Below the pieces are notes generated by a model. The model searched no databases. It saw nothing but the letters and a program-made list of their open reading frames with translations, and had not been told where the DNA came from. This document shows, in pieces, positions 6,066-12,217 of a DNA stretch of 12,217 nucleotides. The stretch's first letter is position 1, and each line of letters begins with the position of its first letter. This stretch comes from Candidatus Woesearchaeota archaeon (GTDB lineage Archaea > Nanoarchaeota > Nanoarchaeia > Woesearchaeales > GW2011-AR4). Location of the stretch: the NCBI GenBank assembly GCA_023259315.1, contig JAHFQL010000004.1, forward strand, positions 1 through 12,217. Direction: 5' to 3'. Both the position numbers and the translations under genes were made by a program.

Positions 6066-6581
6066 TTAGGTCCACTGGCTGACTGCAACATGATTGCCCA
6101 TGCTCTCCAGCCTTAAGCTTATTCTTCCGTTTATTGACTTAATGCAAAAAATATCAAGAGCGACCGATATGTTCCCAGCATAAAATGGCTCTCTGGCTGC
6201 ATTATCCATTAAGAAAACATTTTTGCCTGACTCCGACCTGAGGCTGTCTCTTATAATTGGATCTAATGGAACGCTTCCTTGTGGGTTATTTTTATCAAAG
6301 TTTTCGAAAGTCTCAATAAAACATGCTTGTTTATATGGCTGGCATAATTCGATGTCCTCTCGTTTTACCCTGCCAAAATCGCTTGAAATGGCTGCAATAG
6401 CATTCCTTAAATCATTTTTGAACTTTAGGCACTCGACTTGGTTTGCTTTAGTTCTGAGATTTTCTATTGCGTTGTATCCATAAACCAATATAAAAGAAAT
6501 TAAAACTACAGTTAATAAATAAATAAATATCTGTCCATAAATTTGTGATTTTATTGAGAATTTTCTTAGTGACAATCCCAT
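6066..6581 (-). CDS. Single-helix pilin-like protein, uncharacterised (171 aa)
   Basis: The protein has a basic N-terminus (MGLSLRKFSIKSQIYGQIF), one hydrophobic helix at about 17 to 36, and a soluble remainder with cysteines at 51, 80, 87 and 146. The KSQ or GQIF junction before the helix resembles the cleavage region of archaeal class III signal peptides, although two cut sites are possible (after Ser12 or Gly16). The soluble part contains ISSDFGRV, QACFIETF, KNVFL and an ending SLRLESMGNHVAVSQWT. I recall these as features of an unnamed DPANN family, but I cannot assign a function. It starts 10 bases after the giant gene stops, with no clear Shine-Dalgarno, and probably shares its transcript. 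Its stop lies 11 bases before the next start. Confidence 0.88.
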   Translation of the reverse strand: MGLSLRKFSIKSQIYGQIFIYLLTVVLISFILVYGYNAIENLRTKANQVECLKFKNDLRNAIAAISSDFGRVKREDIELCQPYKQACFIETFENFDKNNPQGSVPLDPIIRDSLRSESGKNVFLMDNAAREPFYAGNISVALDIFCIKSINGRISLRLESMGNHVAVSQWT

Positions 6582-6591
6582 TTTGTAAGAT

Positions 6592-9500
6592 TTAGGGTTT
6601 TTTTCCTTTTTTCTTTGTTTCTTGGGATATTTCTTTTAATTTTGCAAAGACATCCTCTTTTGGCTGCTTTTCTTGTGGCTTTTTCTTTACTTTTGGACTT
6701 ACAATTTTTTGTTCCGGCTTTTTTGATTCAATTTCTTTTTCAGATTTCTCTTGATTTTGCTCTTTGGCCTGTGGTTTTGATTCCAATTTTCCACTACCAA
6801 AGCCGCTAAATAAGTTCTTTCTTTCCAAATCCTTCTGCATTTCTTTAGCCTTTAAGGATTCCCTAATTCTTAAATCAGGCCTTTGTGTAAATGCGGGTCT
6901 TTTTATCTGCTGCGGTGTTTGCATCATCCTTATAGACCTTTGTTGCGGCATTTCAAATTCTGTCTCTCTTCTCTTTTCTATAGTCACATAGGCAAGGTAT
7001 CCAAACCCGGATATCAGCACTACAGCCCCTAGTATAAACAATAAAATCTTTGTCAAATTGGATTTCGGGAAACTTAAAGAATCTAACGGATTTGTGCCTT
7101 TGTCGATTTCTTGCTTGTCTGAGTAACCATCTCCATCTGTATCAGATTTGTTCGGATCTGTTGGCTTTCCAAATGTTTTTTGTGATTCGTATTCTTCACG
7201 ATTTGTCAGGCCATCTTTATCATTATCAAGATTTGCGTCGTTTGGGTCGTTTGGATTCAAGCCATTTTGAATTTCCCAGTCATCCGGCAATCCATCGCCA
7301 TCAGAATCTACGACTGGTGGTTTGTTTTGTTCTTCTTGCTGTGTTTTTTTACATTGTGCAGATACACATTTAAGTTGGTTATCACAGTCTAAGTCATTGT
7401 TGCAGCTCATTCCCTCATTGCATTTATTTGGGCATGGTCCGCCGCAATCAACATCTGCTTCATTCGTGTCTAATTTGCCGTTAGCACATGTTTCTGCCTC
7501 ACCACATGTGCCTACATTGCAGGAATTGCTCTGGCAATCACTATTGATTCTGCAACTTTTGCCGTTTAGGCATTTATTGCATGGTCCGCCGCAATCAACA
7601 AATGATTCTCCTTGATTTTGGAAGCCGTCGTTGCATGTGGCTTCTCTGCATTTGTTGCTAACACAAAATCTGCTCTTACAATCTGAATTGTCATTACAAG
7701 TTTCATTTACCTTGCACGTGCCGCCATCCCTGCAGCTTAAAGTTGCATTCCCGCATGAAGAAGTATCAATAGTTATGCCATCACTCAATTTATCATTGCT
7801 TGAAAGCCCGACAAAATTTCTTGCTCTTACGCTGAAAAAGTAAATTGCGTTGTCTTGCAATGTCAGGTTATCCACCCATATCCATTCTCCGCTTGTAAAT
7901 GTGTTGGCTAGGCCTATTATCGGTTGGTTGTTCCTCAGAATTGTGTAAAAATAGTCCTTGACACCGCTTTCCGAGTCCTGAGCTAAAAATTTCACTCTAA
8001 GCCTATCTGTATAACAACTCTTATCAGGAGGGGATACCTGTACGCTAGTATCATCAACATAAAGCATTACAGGGCTTGTAGTATCTACAACAAAATTTAA
8101 TTGAATTGGGTCAGACCATTGTTGCAAATACTGGTCTTTACATACAGCATAAAATGTGTGAATTCCCAGTGTTGAATTTATCTTGGCTGTATGAGTATAA
8201 CTTGGGGCCCCGAATAATTTTCCGTTTTGTGCAGTTTGGTCTGTTTCAGAATACTTGCATTGGGCTAATTTGTTTGTTTCTATTGCTAATGTGACTGTTG
8301 TAGTATTGAAATATTGCGGCGTATGCGAGATTATTACAATAGTAGCGCCTAGATTAACAACAAAGCTGATGCTCGTAGGGCCAGATACCAAACCTGCCTT
8401 GTTCTTACATGCAATTTGGTAAGTGTAATTACCTTCTTTGTCAACTGTTATCCATTTTCTATTGATAGTTCTAAATGTATTATTATCGTAGCCTTCGAAC
8501 TTGCCTTCCATACTATTCGGTGCTGTGCATGTATTAATAGCGCAACTTGTGCTGCAGGTTGCTGGACATGCTCCATTGTTTTGACCATTGTCACACTGCT
8601 CCATGCTCGTTCTTACAATAGCATCACCACAGACTGCATTCTTGCAAGAATTGGTGCATGCATCGTTGTTGTTTGAATTACTATCATCACATTCTTCATT
8701 TCCTTCCTTTATTCCATTACCACAGACTTGAGAGGTACATAAATTTATGTTTGTGGGACACAATGCCGAAGAGCCTGTACATTTTTCTTCAGGATCGCAA
8801 GAGGATGTAGAAGTTCTGCACGTTATTCCAGCTGATTTAAAAGTTTGTGTAGTATTATCACAACATCCTCCTGATGTACACTGCGGCTGTGCCGCGCATT
8901 TATTATCTAAGCCGCATGCCATGCCTGAGTCGCATGAATTTCCTATCGTACAACATGCTTGGTTTTGGCCTCCACAACTAACTATTACGCTGCCAGACAT
9001 GGATTGTCCGTGAATTCCACAATGATAGTTAAAAGTGCCAACAGAATTAAATTGTTGATTGTAGCTATCCCCTGGGTTAAGATTATTACTATTAGTCGGA
9101 CCAGATGTATCCCACACTATTGAGTGTACACTTTGTCCATTATTTACATATTTCCATAAAACATTTGTACCTGCTCTGACTCTTATTGCAGATTGTCCTG
9201 TCTGAGGATTACGGAAAGAATTATCCATTATTTCTACATCTGGAGTATTATCTGCAATTGTATAACCAGTCACAGGTATGTTTTTAATTACTGCGCCTGT
9301 TGGATTGCCTTCATTATTACCTCCAGTTTGTGTTTCAAAATTTCTATCGAATGCTGCAGAACCCGTGCTATACCTGCATATTGAGAGGTCATCAGTCTCT
9401 ACAGTAAATCTTGTTGTCATTGGCTTTTCGATGACGGGATTTGGGAATGCAAAGGCATTTTTTATTTGCGGCGGAGTCGTATCCACACTTAAATCAAACG

Positions 9501-12217
9501 AGGCTTTTGTTATTCCCCATTTGGCGTTGCTGCACTTCACATATAATTTATGTACACTTGTGTCAGGCTGTTTTATCCCGTTGAAATTTTGAGTTGTGTG
9601 CAGTGTTTTTCCTGTTGTCTCAAACTTTGTCATGAAATCAAAATCAAGATTGTCGTCAAGGTTGTATCCGCATTCTGAATTGTCGTCAGTTTCCGCAGTC
9701 AATTCAAATACATATACTGGAGCAACTCCAAACTTTGGCATAGCCAAGTTTATTTGTGTTGGATATGCATCAACAATGAAAGAAGATAAGCCTCTGACTC
9801 TGTTCTTCGCATAATCGCTTGCGCTAACTTCAAGAATCTTGTTTCCATCAGATAGGTTTATTTTTAATGTAAATATCTTGTTGTCAAGGGTAAAGAATGG
9901 TTCTTGTATTTGTTCGGAATTTATTGTGACAGAATTTATATTTACTTCCTCATCAAATGTGAGTTGAATATTTACAAGCGACAAATTTAATAATTCCCCA
10001 GTCAATGGTTTTATTATAAGTGCTGGCCTTTTTGTGTCTATAACGATTTTTGTTAAAAATATGCCATCCATTAACATATTCTTATCATTTTTTGCATTAA
10101 TCTCTAGATTGTACTCTCCATCTTTCAATATCTGTTGAATTGCGGCAGTCGCTGTTTTGCTTAATAGGCTTCCAAAATCAAGGTATATTGCAAGCCTCGA
10201 ACTTACTTCTACAAGCCGTGCTGATGTGATTACAGCTGGCTCGAAAAAATTTACAGTAATTGTTGGTTGTTGTACATTTGTGAATATTTTATCTCTAAAC
10301 TTTTCCCCATTTGTTACATTTACAGATAGAACTTTTGGCGGATTGTTAGTAGGAAACGCATCGATTGACAATATCTTGACCCTGCCTATATTTTTTGAAG
10401 GGTCTTGGGAGTAATACCTTATATTATTAGTGCCTTCATTGAGTGCCAAAATCTTCTTCCCATTATAGTTGTCATAAATATTTAATCCACTGACTATGAG
10501 GTTTCTGCCTTGCGTGCTTGCTTGGTAAGGATGCCCAGAATCTCCGCATGGTTCTACACATAGGAAAGTAGAATAATTAGAAGAAGTCGCTAATGTATAT
10601 GATCCATCAAAAATTTTCCGATCATATATCTCTACAAGTATGCTCTTAGTCGCGTTGCTTTTTTTTATCGGAATTAGGTTAGTATTTGGTGCAAAATAAT
10701 CTTTTTCACATTCCGTATCTGAACAATCAGGCAAGTCATCGCCATCTGCATTTTTTGTGCATGCCCCGTTCATGTTTTGGCACACTTTTATGCTGCATTC
10801 ATCTTGAGATGGATTTACGATTACGTTATCATGGTCATGACCAATAGTTGCATTGCTGCATTGGCCTTGGCTATAGGAAGAGCAAACTATATCGCTGCAC
10901 TTATTTGATTTATAATCTTGGAAATAACAACTGTAATTTCCTTCTGACAATGCGTCTGATTTTTCTTTAGTGCACAAATCGAATATTTCATTGTAGGACC
11001 TTATATTCTCTAACGACGCTGTGCCAGATTTATCGCACCAGTCGCAATTGTATTGTATTCTGCTAACACACACACCTATACCAATTTGGCCTGCAAGGTT
11101 TTTCCATTTACAATTTCTAATTTTGCAGTTGTCTCTTGCGCATGTATCTTCTGACTTATAGTCATAGCAAGCCATGGAGCTGTAGCAGCCAAAGCATGAA
11201 TCAACAATTGAATAAGACCTGTCATAAAAGCAGTATCTATTGTTTTCGCACTTTGTTGTATCAGACAACAACCCGAATGGATTTGATTCTCTACCGCTGC
11301 ATATTGGTTTATCTACACATGAAGCTCTATTATTAAGAATTGCGCAAATCTTAGGTAATGTGCAATTTGCAGCCGGTATTAGCTTGTTTTCTCGGGTGCA
11401 TGAATAAGGTGTATTGCCCAAGCAAAATGAGGTTAACTGTTTATCAATGCACTCTTTGTCTCCTAATGTTGCTGTTTTGATGGTTGCTGGTGTGGCTAAT
11501 TGCTTGCTGTAATGGGACTCAATCTTATAGGTGTATGTTTTCCCGTATTCCAATGTATCGGAAGCGTCTTCAAATGCATTAGAATTAATAACTCCCATAA
11601 CAACAAAATTTGTGCATCCTGCACCTTCACATCTTGAAATTTCATAATAAATAATATTTTCCTTACATTCATCTGTCCATGTAAGCAGAAGTTTCTTCTG
11701 TCCTTGAACTGGATTTATCTCAAAATTAGTTAATTTTGGTATATATTCCGGGTCATCACAAACCGCGCCTTGTGCCAAACATGTCCCTCCAGATTCATCA
11801 TTATCGACTGAATTCTGGCAACCTGAATCTTGCAGATCAGCACATCCATTGTTGTCGTTGTCTATTCCGTCGCTGCATTGAGGGGCAATACAAAAATTTT
11901 GGCAGCTTGTTTCTCCTTTATAGAATTTTAATCCTACACCTTGGCATTGCGATTCCGGCTTTATTGTGCCTCCAAGATCTGAGCAGCAGCAGCCAATACC
12001 GCATGTGCTTACATCAGAGCAGCCCTTGCCAACGTAAAAGAAATTGGAGCTGCAATCGGCATAATTGCTAGGCCCATTCGGATTTTGCCCTGATTTGTAA
12101 TAATTAGTAAAACTTGATTCTGGCTTTGGGCAGCACTCTTTGTTAAGAAATACTAATCTTTCTGTTGTGCATGATAAGGGGCCTGCCCCTGGATTTGCAC
12201 AGCATCCAAGCGAGTCT
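6592..12217 (-). CDS. Giant multidomain cell-surface protein with embedded cupredoxin, 5' end outside window
   Basis: The frame stays open to the right edge, so at least 1874 residues are present and the true start is missing; a TTG codon at 11778 lies in the middle of the protein and is not the start. Domains by window residue: Cys-rich with a DGIDND motif (1-146), FN3-like (about 161-246), Cys-rich (253-506), Ig-like beta domains (627-818), CRYS-type beta domain 1 (832-913), copy 2 split by an insert (932-961 and 1234-1287), copy 3 (1306-1378), another FN3/Ig-like domain (1381-1486), DCGGPC Cys repeats (1491-1622), TSP3 calcium repeats (1634-1714), one membrane helix (1724-1746) and a 128-residue Lys/Glu/Gln-rich tail. 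The insert holds a cupredoxin (992-1081) and disintegrin-like and DUF4215-like Cys-rich modules. I infer a surface adhesin or sensor, outside except for the cytoplasmic tail. The next gene starts 10 bases after its stop. Confidence 0.93.
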   Translation of the reverse strand, partial: DSLGCCANPGAGPLSCTTERLVFLNKECCPKPESSFTNYYKSGQNPNGPSNYADCSSNFFYVGKGCSDVSTCGIGCCCSDLGGTIKPESQCQGVGLKFYKGETSCQNFCIAPQCSDGIDNDNNGCADLQDSGCQNSVDNDESGGTCLAQGAVCDDPEYIPKLTNFEINPVQGQKKLLLTWTDECKENIIYYEISRCEGAGCTNFVVMGVINSNAFEDASDTLEYGKTYTYKIESHYSKQLATPATIKTATLGDKECIDKQLTSFCLGNTPYSCTRENKLIPAANCTLPKICAILNNRASCVDKPICSGRESNPFGLLSDTTKCENNRYCFYDRSYSIVDSCFGCYSSMACYDYKSEDTCARDNCKIRNCKWKNLAGQIGIGVCVSRIQYNCDWCDKSGTASLENIRSYNEIFDLCTKEKSDALSEGNYSCYFQDYKSNKCSDIVCSSYSQGQCSNATIGHDHDNVIVNPSQDECSIKVCQNMNGACTKNADGDDLPDCSDTECEKDYFAPNTNLIPIKKSNATKSILVEIYDRKIFDGSYTLATSSNYSTFLCVEPCGDSGHPYQASTQGRNLIVSGLNIYDNYNGKKILALNEGTNNIRYYSQDPSKNIGRVKILSIDAFPTNNPPKVLSVNVTNGEKFRDKIFTNVQQPTITVNFFEPAVITSARLVEVSSRLAIYLDFGSLLSKTATAAIQQILKDGEYNLEINAKNDKNMLMDGIFLTKIVIDTKRPALIIKPLTGELLNLSLVNIQLTFDEEVNINSVTINSEQIQEPFFTLDNKIFTLKINLSDGNKILEVSASDYAKNRVRGLSSFIVDAYPTQINLAMPKFGVAPVYVFELTAETDDNSECGYNLDDNLDFDFMTKFETTGKTLHTTQNFNGIKQPDTSVHKLYVKCSNAKWGITKASFDLSVDTTPPQIKNAFAFPNPVIEKPMTTRFTVETDDLSICRYSTGSAAFDRNFETQTGGNNEGNPTGAVIKNIPVTGYTIADNTPDVEIMDNSFRNPQTGQSAIRVRAGTNVLWKYVNNGQSVHSIVWDTSGPTNSNNLNPGDSYNQQFNSVGTFNYHCGIHGQSMSGSVIVSCGGQNQACCTIGNSCDSGMACGLDNKCAAQPQCTSGGCCDNTTQTFKSAGITCRTSTSSCDPEEKCTGSSALCPTNINLCTSQVCGNGIKEGNEECDDSNSNNNDACTNSCKNAVCGDAIVRTSMEQCDNGQNNGACPATCSTSCAINTCTAPNSMEGKFEGYDNNTFRTINRKWITVDKEGNYTYQIACKNKAGLVSGPTSISFVVNLGATIVIISHTPQYFNTTTVTLAIETNKLAQCKYSETDQTAQNGKLFGAPSYTHTAKINSTLGIHTFYAVCKDQYLQQWSDPIQLNFVVDTTSPVMLYVDDTSVQVSPPDKSCYTDRLRVKFLAQDSESGVKDYFYTILRNNQPIIGLANTFTSGEWIWVDNLTLQDNAIYFFSVRARNFVGLSSNDKLSDGITIDTSSCGNATLSCRDGGTCKVNETCNDNSDCKSRFCVSNKCREATCNDGFQNQGESFVDCGGPCNKCLNGKSCRINSDCQSNSCNVGTCGEAETCANGKLDTNEADVDCGGPCPNKCNEGMSCNNDLDCDNQLKCVSAQCKKTQQEEQNKPPVVDSDGDGLPDDWEIQNGLNPNDPNDANLDNDKDGLTNREEYESQKTFGKPTDPNKSDTDGDGYSDKQEIDKGTNPLDSLSFPKSNLTKILLFILGAVVLISGFGYLAYVTIEKRRETEFEMPQQRSIRMMQTPQQIKRPAFTQRPDLRIRESLKAKEMQKDLERKNLFSGFGSGKLESKPQAKEQNQEKSEKEIESKKPEQKIVSPKVKKKPQEKQPKEDVFAKLKEISQETKKKGKKP
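7075..7317 (-). other. TSP3-type calcium-binding repeats next to the membrane anchor
   Basis: Residues 1634 to 1714 contain DSDGDGLPDDWE, then DNDKDGLTNREEY and DTDGDGYSDKQE, each followed by an N-P-x-D or T-D/N-P step. This is the bacterial/archaeal thrombospondin type 3 pattern, in which Asp side chains at alternating positions bind calcium. Three loops precede the membrane helix by about ten residues. The likely role is a calcium-stiffened stalk. Confidence 0.85.
7351..7746 (-). repeat. Two and a half Cys-rich DCGGPC repeats in the giant protein
   Basis: Two consecutive units of about 49 residues each contain C-x-[ND]-G...E-x-x-VDCGGPC followed by a C...C-x-x-DC...C tail, and a half unit with only the tail part precedes them. 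The DNA for the core is conserved as well: the 22 bases at 7432-7453 and 7579-7600 are identical on reading, 147 bases apart. The repeats sit between the last beta domain and the calcium-binding TSP3 stalk, so they are probably a rigid disulfide-bonded spacer that lifts the outer domains away from the membrane. Confidence 0.75.
8524..8973 (-). other. Disintegrin-like plus DUF4215-like Cys-rich modules of the giant protein
   Basis: Directly after the cupredoxin comes a stretch very dense in cysteine. The first part contains GGCCDNTTQTFKSAGITCR followed by SCDPEEKCTGSSALCP, which follows the CC...CR...CDPxExCxGxSxxCP pattern of disintegrin-like domains. The second part contains VCGNGIKEGNEECDD and then AVCGDAIV...EQCDNG, the pattern of DUF4215/Myxococcus-type Cys-rich repeats (CGNGxxExGExCDDGN). 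These are extracellular, disulfide-bonded modules. There is no RGD tripeptide in the visible loop, so integrin-type binding should not be assumed; a structural or protein-binding role is more likely. Confidence 0.72.
8977..9240 (-). other. Cupredoxin (type 1 copper) domain inside the giant surface protein
   Basis: Window residues 992 to 1081 read as a small plastocyanin/amicyanin-like domain. It opens with VEIMDNSF, continues through a WKYVNNGQSVHSIVW strand and ends YHCGIHGQSMSGSVIV. The candidate copper ligands are His1031 (codon 9124-9126), Cys1066 (9019-9021), His1069 (9010-9012) and Met1073 (8998-9000). The C-x2-H-x3-M loop lies between the amicyanin (C-x2-H-x2-M) and plastocyanin (C-x2-H-x4-M) spacings as known for those families. 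All four ligands are present, so copper binding or electron transfer is plausible, but what the domain does inside a surface protein cannot be read from sequence. Confidence 0.85.
9478..9723 (-). other. CRYS-type beta domain, intact copy 1 of the giant protein
   Basis: Window residues 832 to 913 contain AETDDNSECGYNLD, a central FMTKFETTGKTLHTT segment, then HKLYVKCSNAKWG and a closing FDLSVDTTPP. The same order (ET-D/N, C-x-Y, a Phe-rich middle, Y-x-x-C-K near the end, then a V-D-T-T-x-P linker) returns at residues 1306-1378 and, interrupted, at 932-961 plus 1234-1287. I know this pattern as a recurrent beta-sandwich module in surface proteins of DPANN archaea and some bacteria, where the paired cysteines probably form a disulfide. 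It serves here as the reference that exposes the insertion in copy 2. Confidence 0.65.
11818..11880 (-). other. DGIDND-type Asp-rich motif
   Basis: The segment reads CSDGIDNDNNGCADLQDSGC at window residues 114 to 133, followed by a weaker SVDNDES half. It follows the C-x-D-G-x-D-N-D-x-D/N-G...D...D-x-G-C pattern seen in many microbial surface proteins and thought to bind calcium. It lies upstream of the FN3-like domain, and it shows that coding continues to the right of the TTG at 11778. Confidence 0.7.

Noticed and set aside
3351..6581. Assignment of the small genes as an archaellum (arl/fla) operon
   Set aside because: No archaellin family protein, ArlI-type ATPase or ArlJ-type platform is encoded here; only the leaders are prepilin-like.
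7075..7317. Dockerin domain in the giant protein, implying a cellulosome-like complex
   Set aside because: The loop spacing and the N-P-x-D steps fit TSP3 repeats better, there is no paired 22-residue dockerin layout, and no cohesin is visible.
6592..11778. TTG at 11778 as the start of the giant gene
   Set aside because: The same frame is open for another 146 codons to the window edge and encodes Cys-rich sequence with a DGIDND motif, so TTG is an internal Leu codon.
1..12217. Plus-strand reading frames, such as 2279-2590, 8416-8676 and 9278-9592
   Set aside because: All lie antisense to longer minus-strand genes with recognisable domains or leaders, lack family resemblance and have no promoter context.

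Overview
The window looks like a piece of an AT-rich archaeal chromosome, most probably from a DPANN lineage of the Woesearchaeota/Pacearchaeota type. Four things suggest this. Genes are packed end to start, with gaps of a few bases. Two intergenic gaps carry archaeal TATA (box A) elements, one placed for leaderless transcription. Most proteins begin with a short basic leader (KKS-Q, KKS-F or KKA-Q type) directly before one hydrophobic helix, as in archaeal class III (prepilin-like) signal peptides. The surface-protein domain vocabulary (CRYS-type beta domains, DGIDND motifs, TSP3 calcium repeats, Cys-rich repeats) is common in such genomes. The lineage call is inference; there is no rRNA or other marker gene here.

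All supported genes are on the minus strand, so the locus reads from right to left. It opens (12217 to 6592) with the 3' 5.6 kb of one enormous gene, whose 5' end lies outside the window. It encodes a multidomain cell-surface protein anchored by a C-terminal membrane helix with a Lys-rich cytoplasmic tail. Inside it are an FN3-like domain, Ig-like domains, three related CRYS-type beta domains, a cupredoxin (type 1 copper) domain with a full set of visible ligands, disintegrin-like and DUF4215-like Cys-rich modules, and TSP3 repeats. The cupredoxin plus Cys-rich block appears to be inserted within the second CRYS-type domain.

Twelve smaller genes follow. Four (6581 to 4049) are single-helix proteins of 171, 341, 160 and 159 aa that resemble recurrent uncharacterised DPANN families. 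Behind an internal promoter lie two tandem paralogous mini-pilin-like proteins (3977 to 3351). A second, apparently leaderless, promoter precedes a 56-aa membrane peptide (3294 to 3124). It is followed by a 396-aa Cys-rich protein, a 53-aa membrane peptide, a 390-aa Cys-containing protein, a 105-aa protein with one calcium-loop motif, and a gene cut by the left edge.

Taken together the window looks like a cell-surface or pilus-like assembly locus: many subunits that could be processed by a prepilin-type peptidase and assembled next to a giant anchored adhesin-like protein. No assembly ATPase, platform protein or peptidase is encoded here, so the machinery would have to lie elsewhere, and none of the small proteins has a function I can name. 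No RNA genes, mobile elements or CRISPR arrays were seen, and no non-coding stretch exceeds 71 bases.
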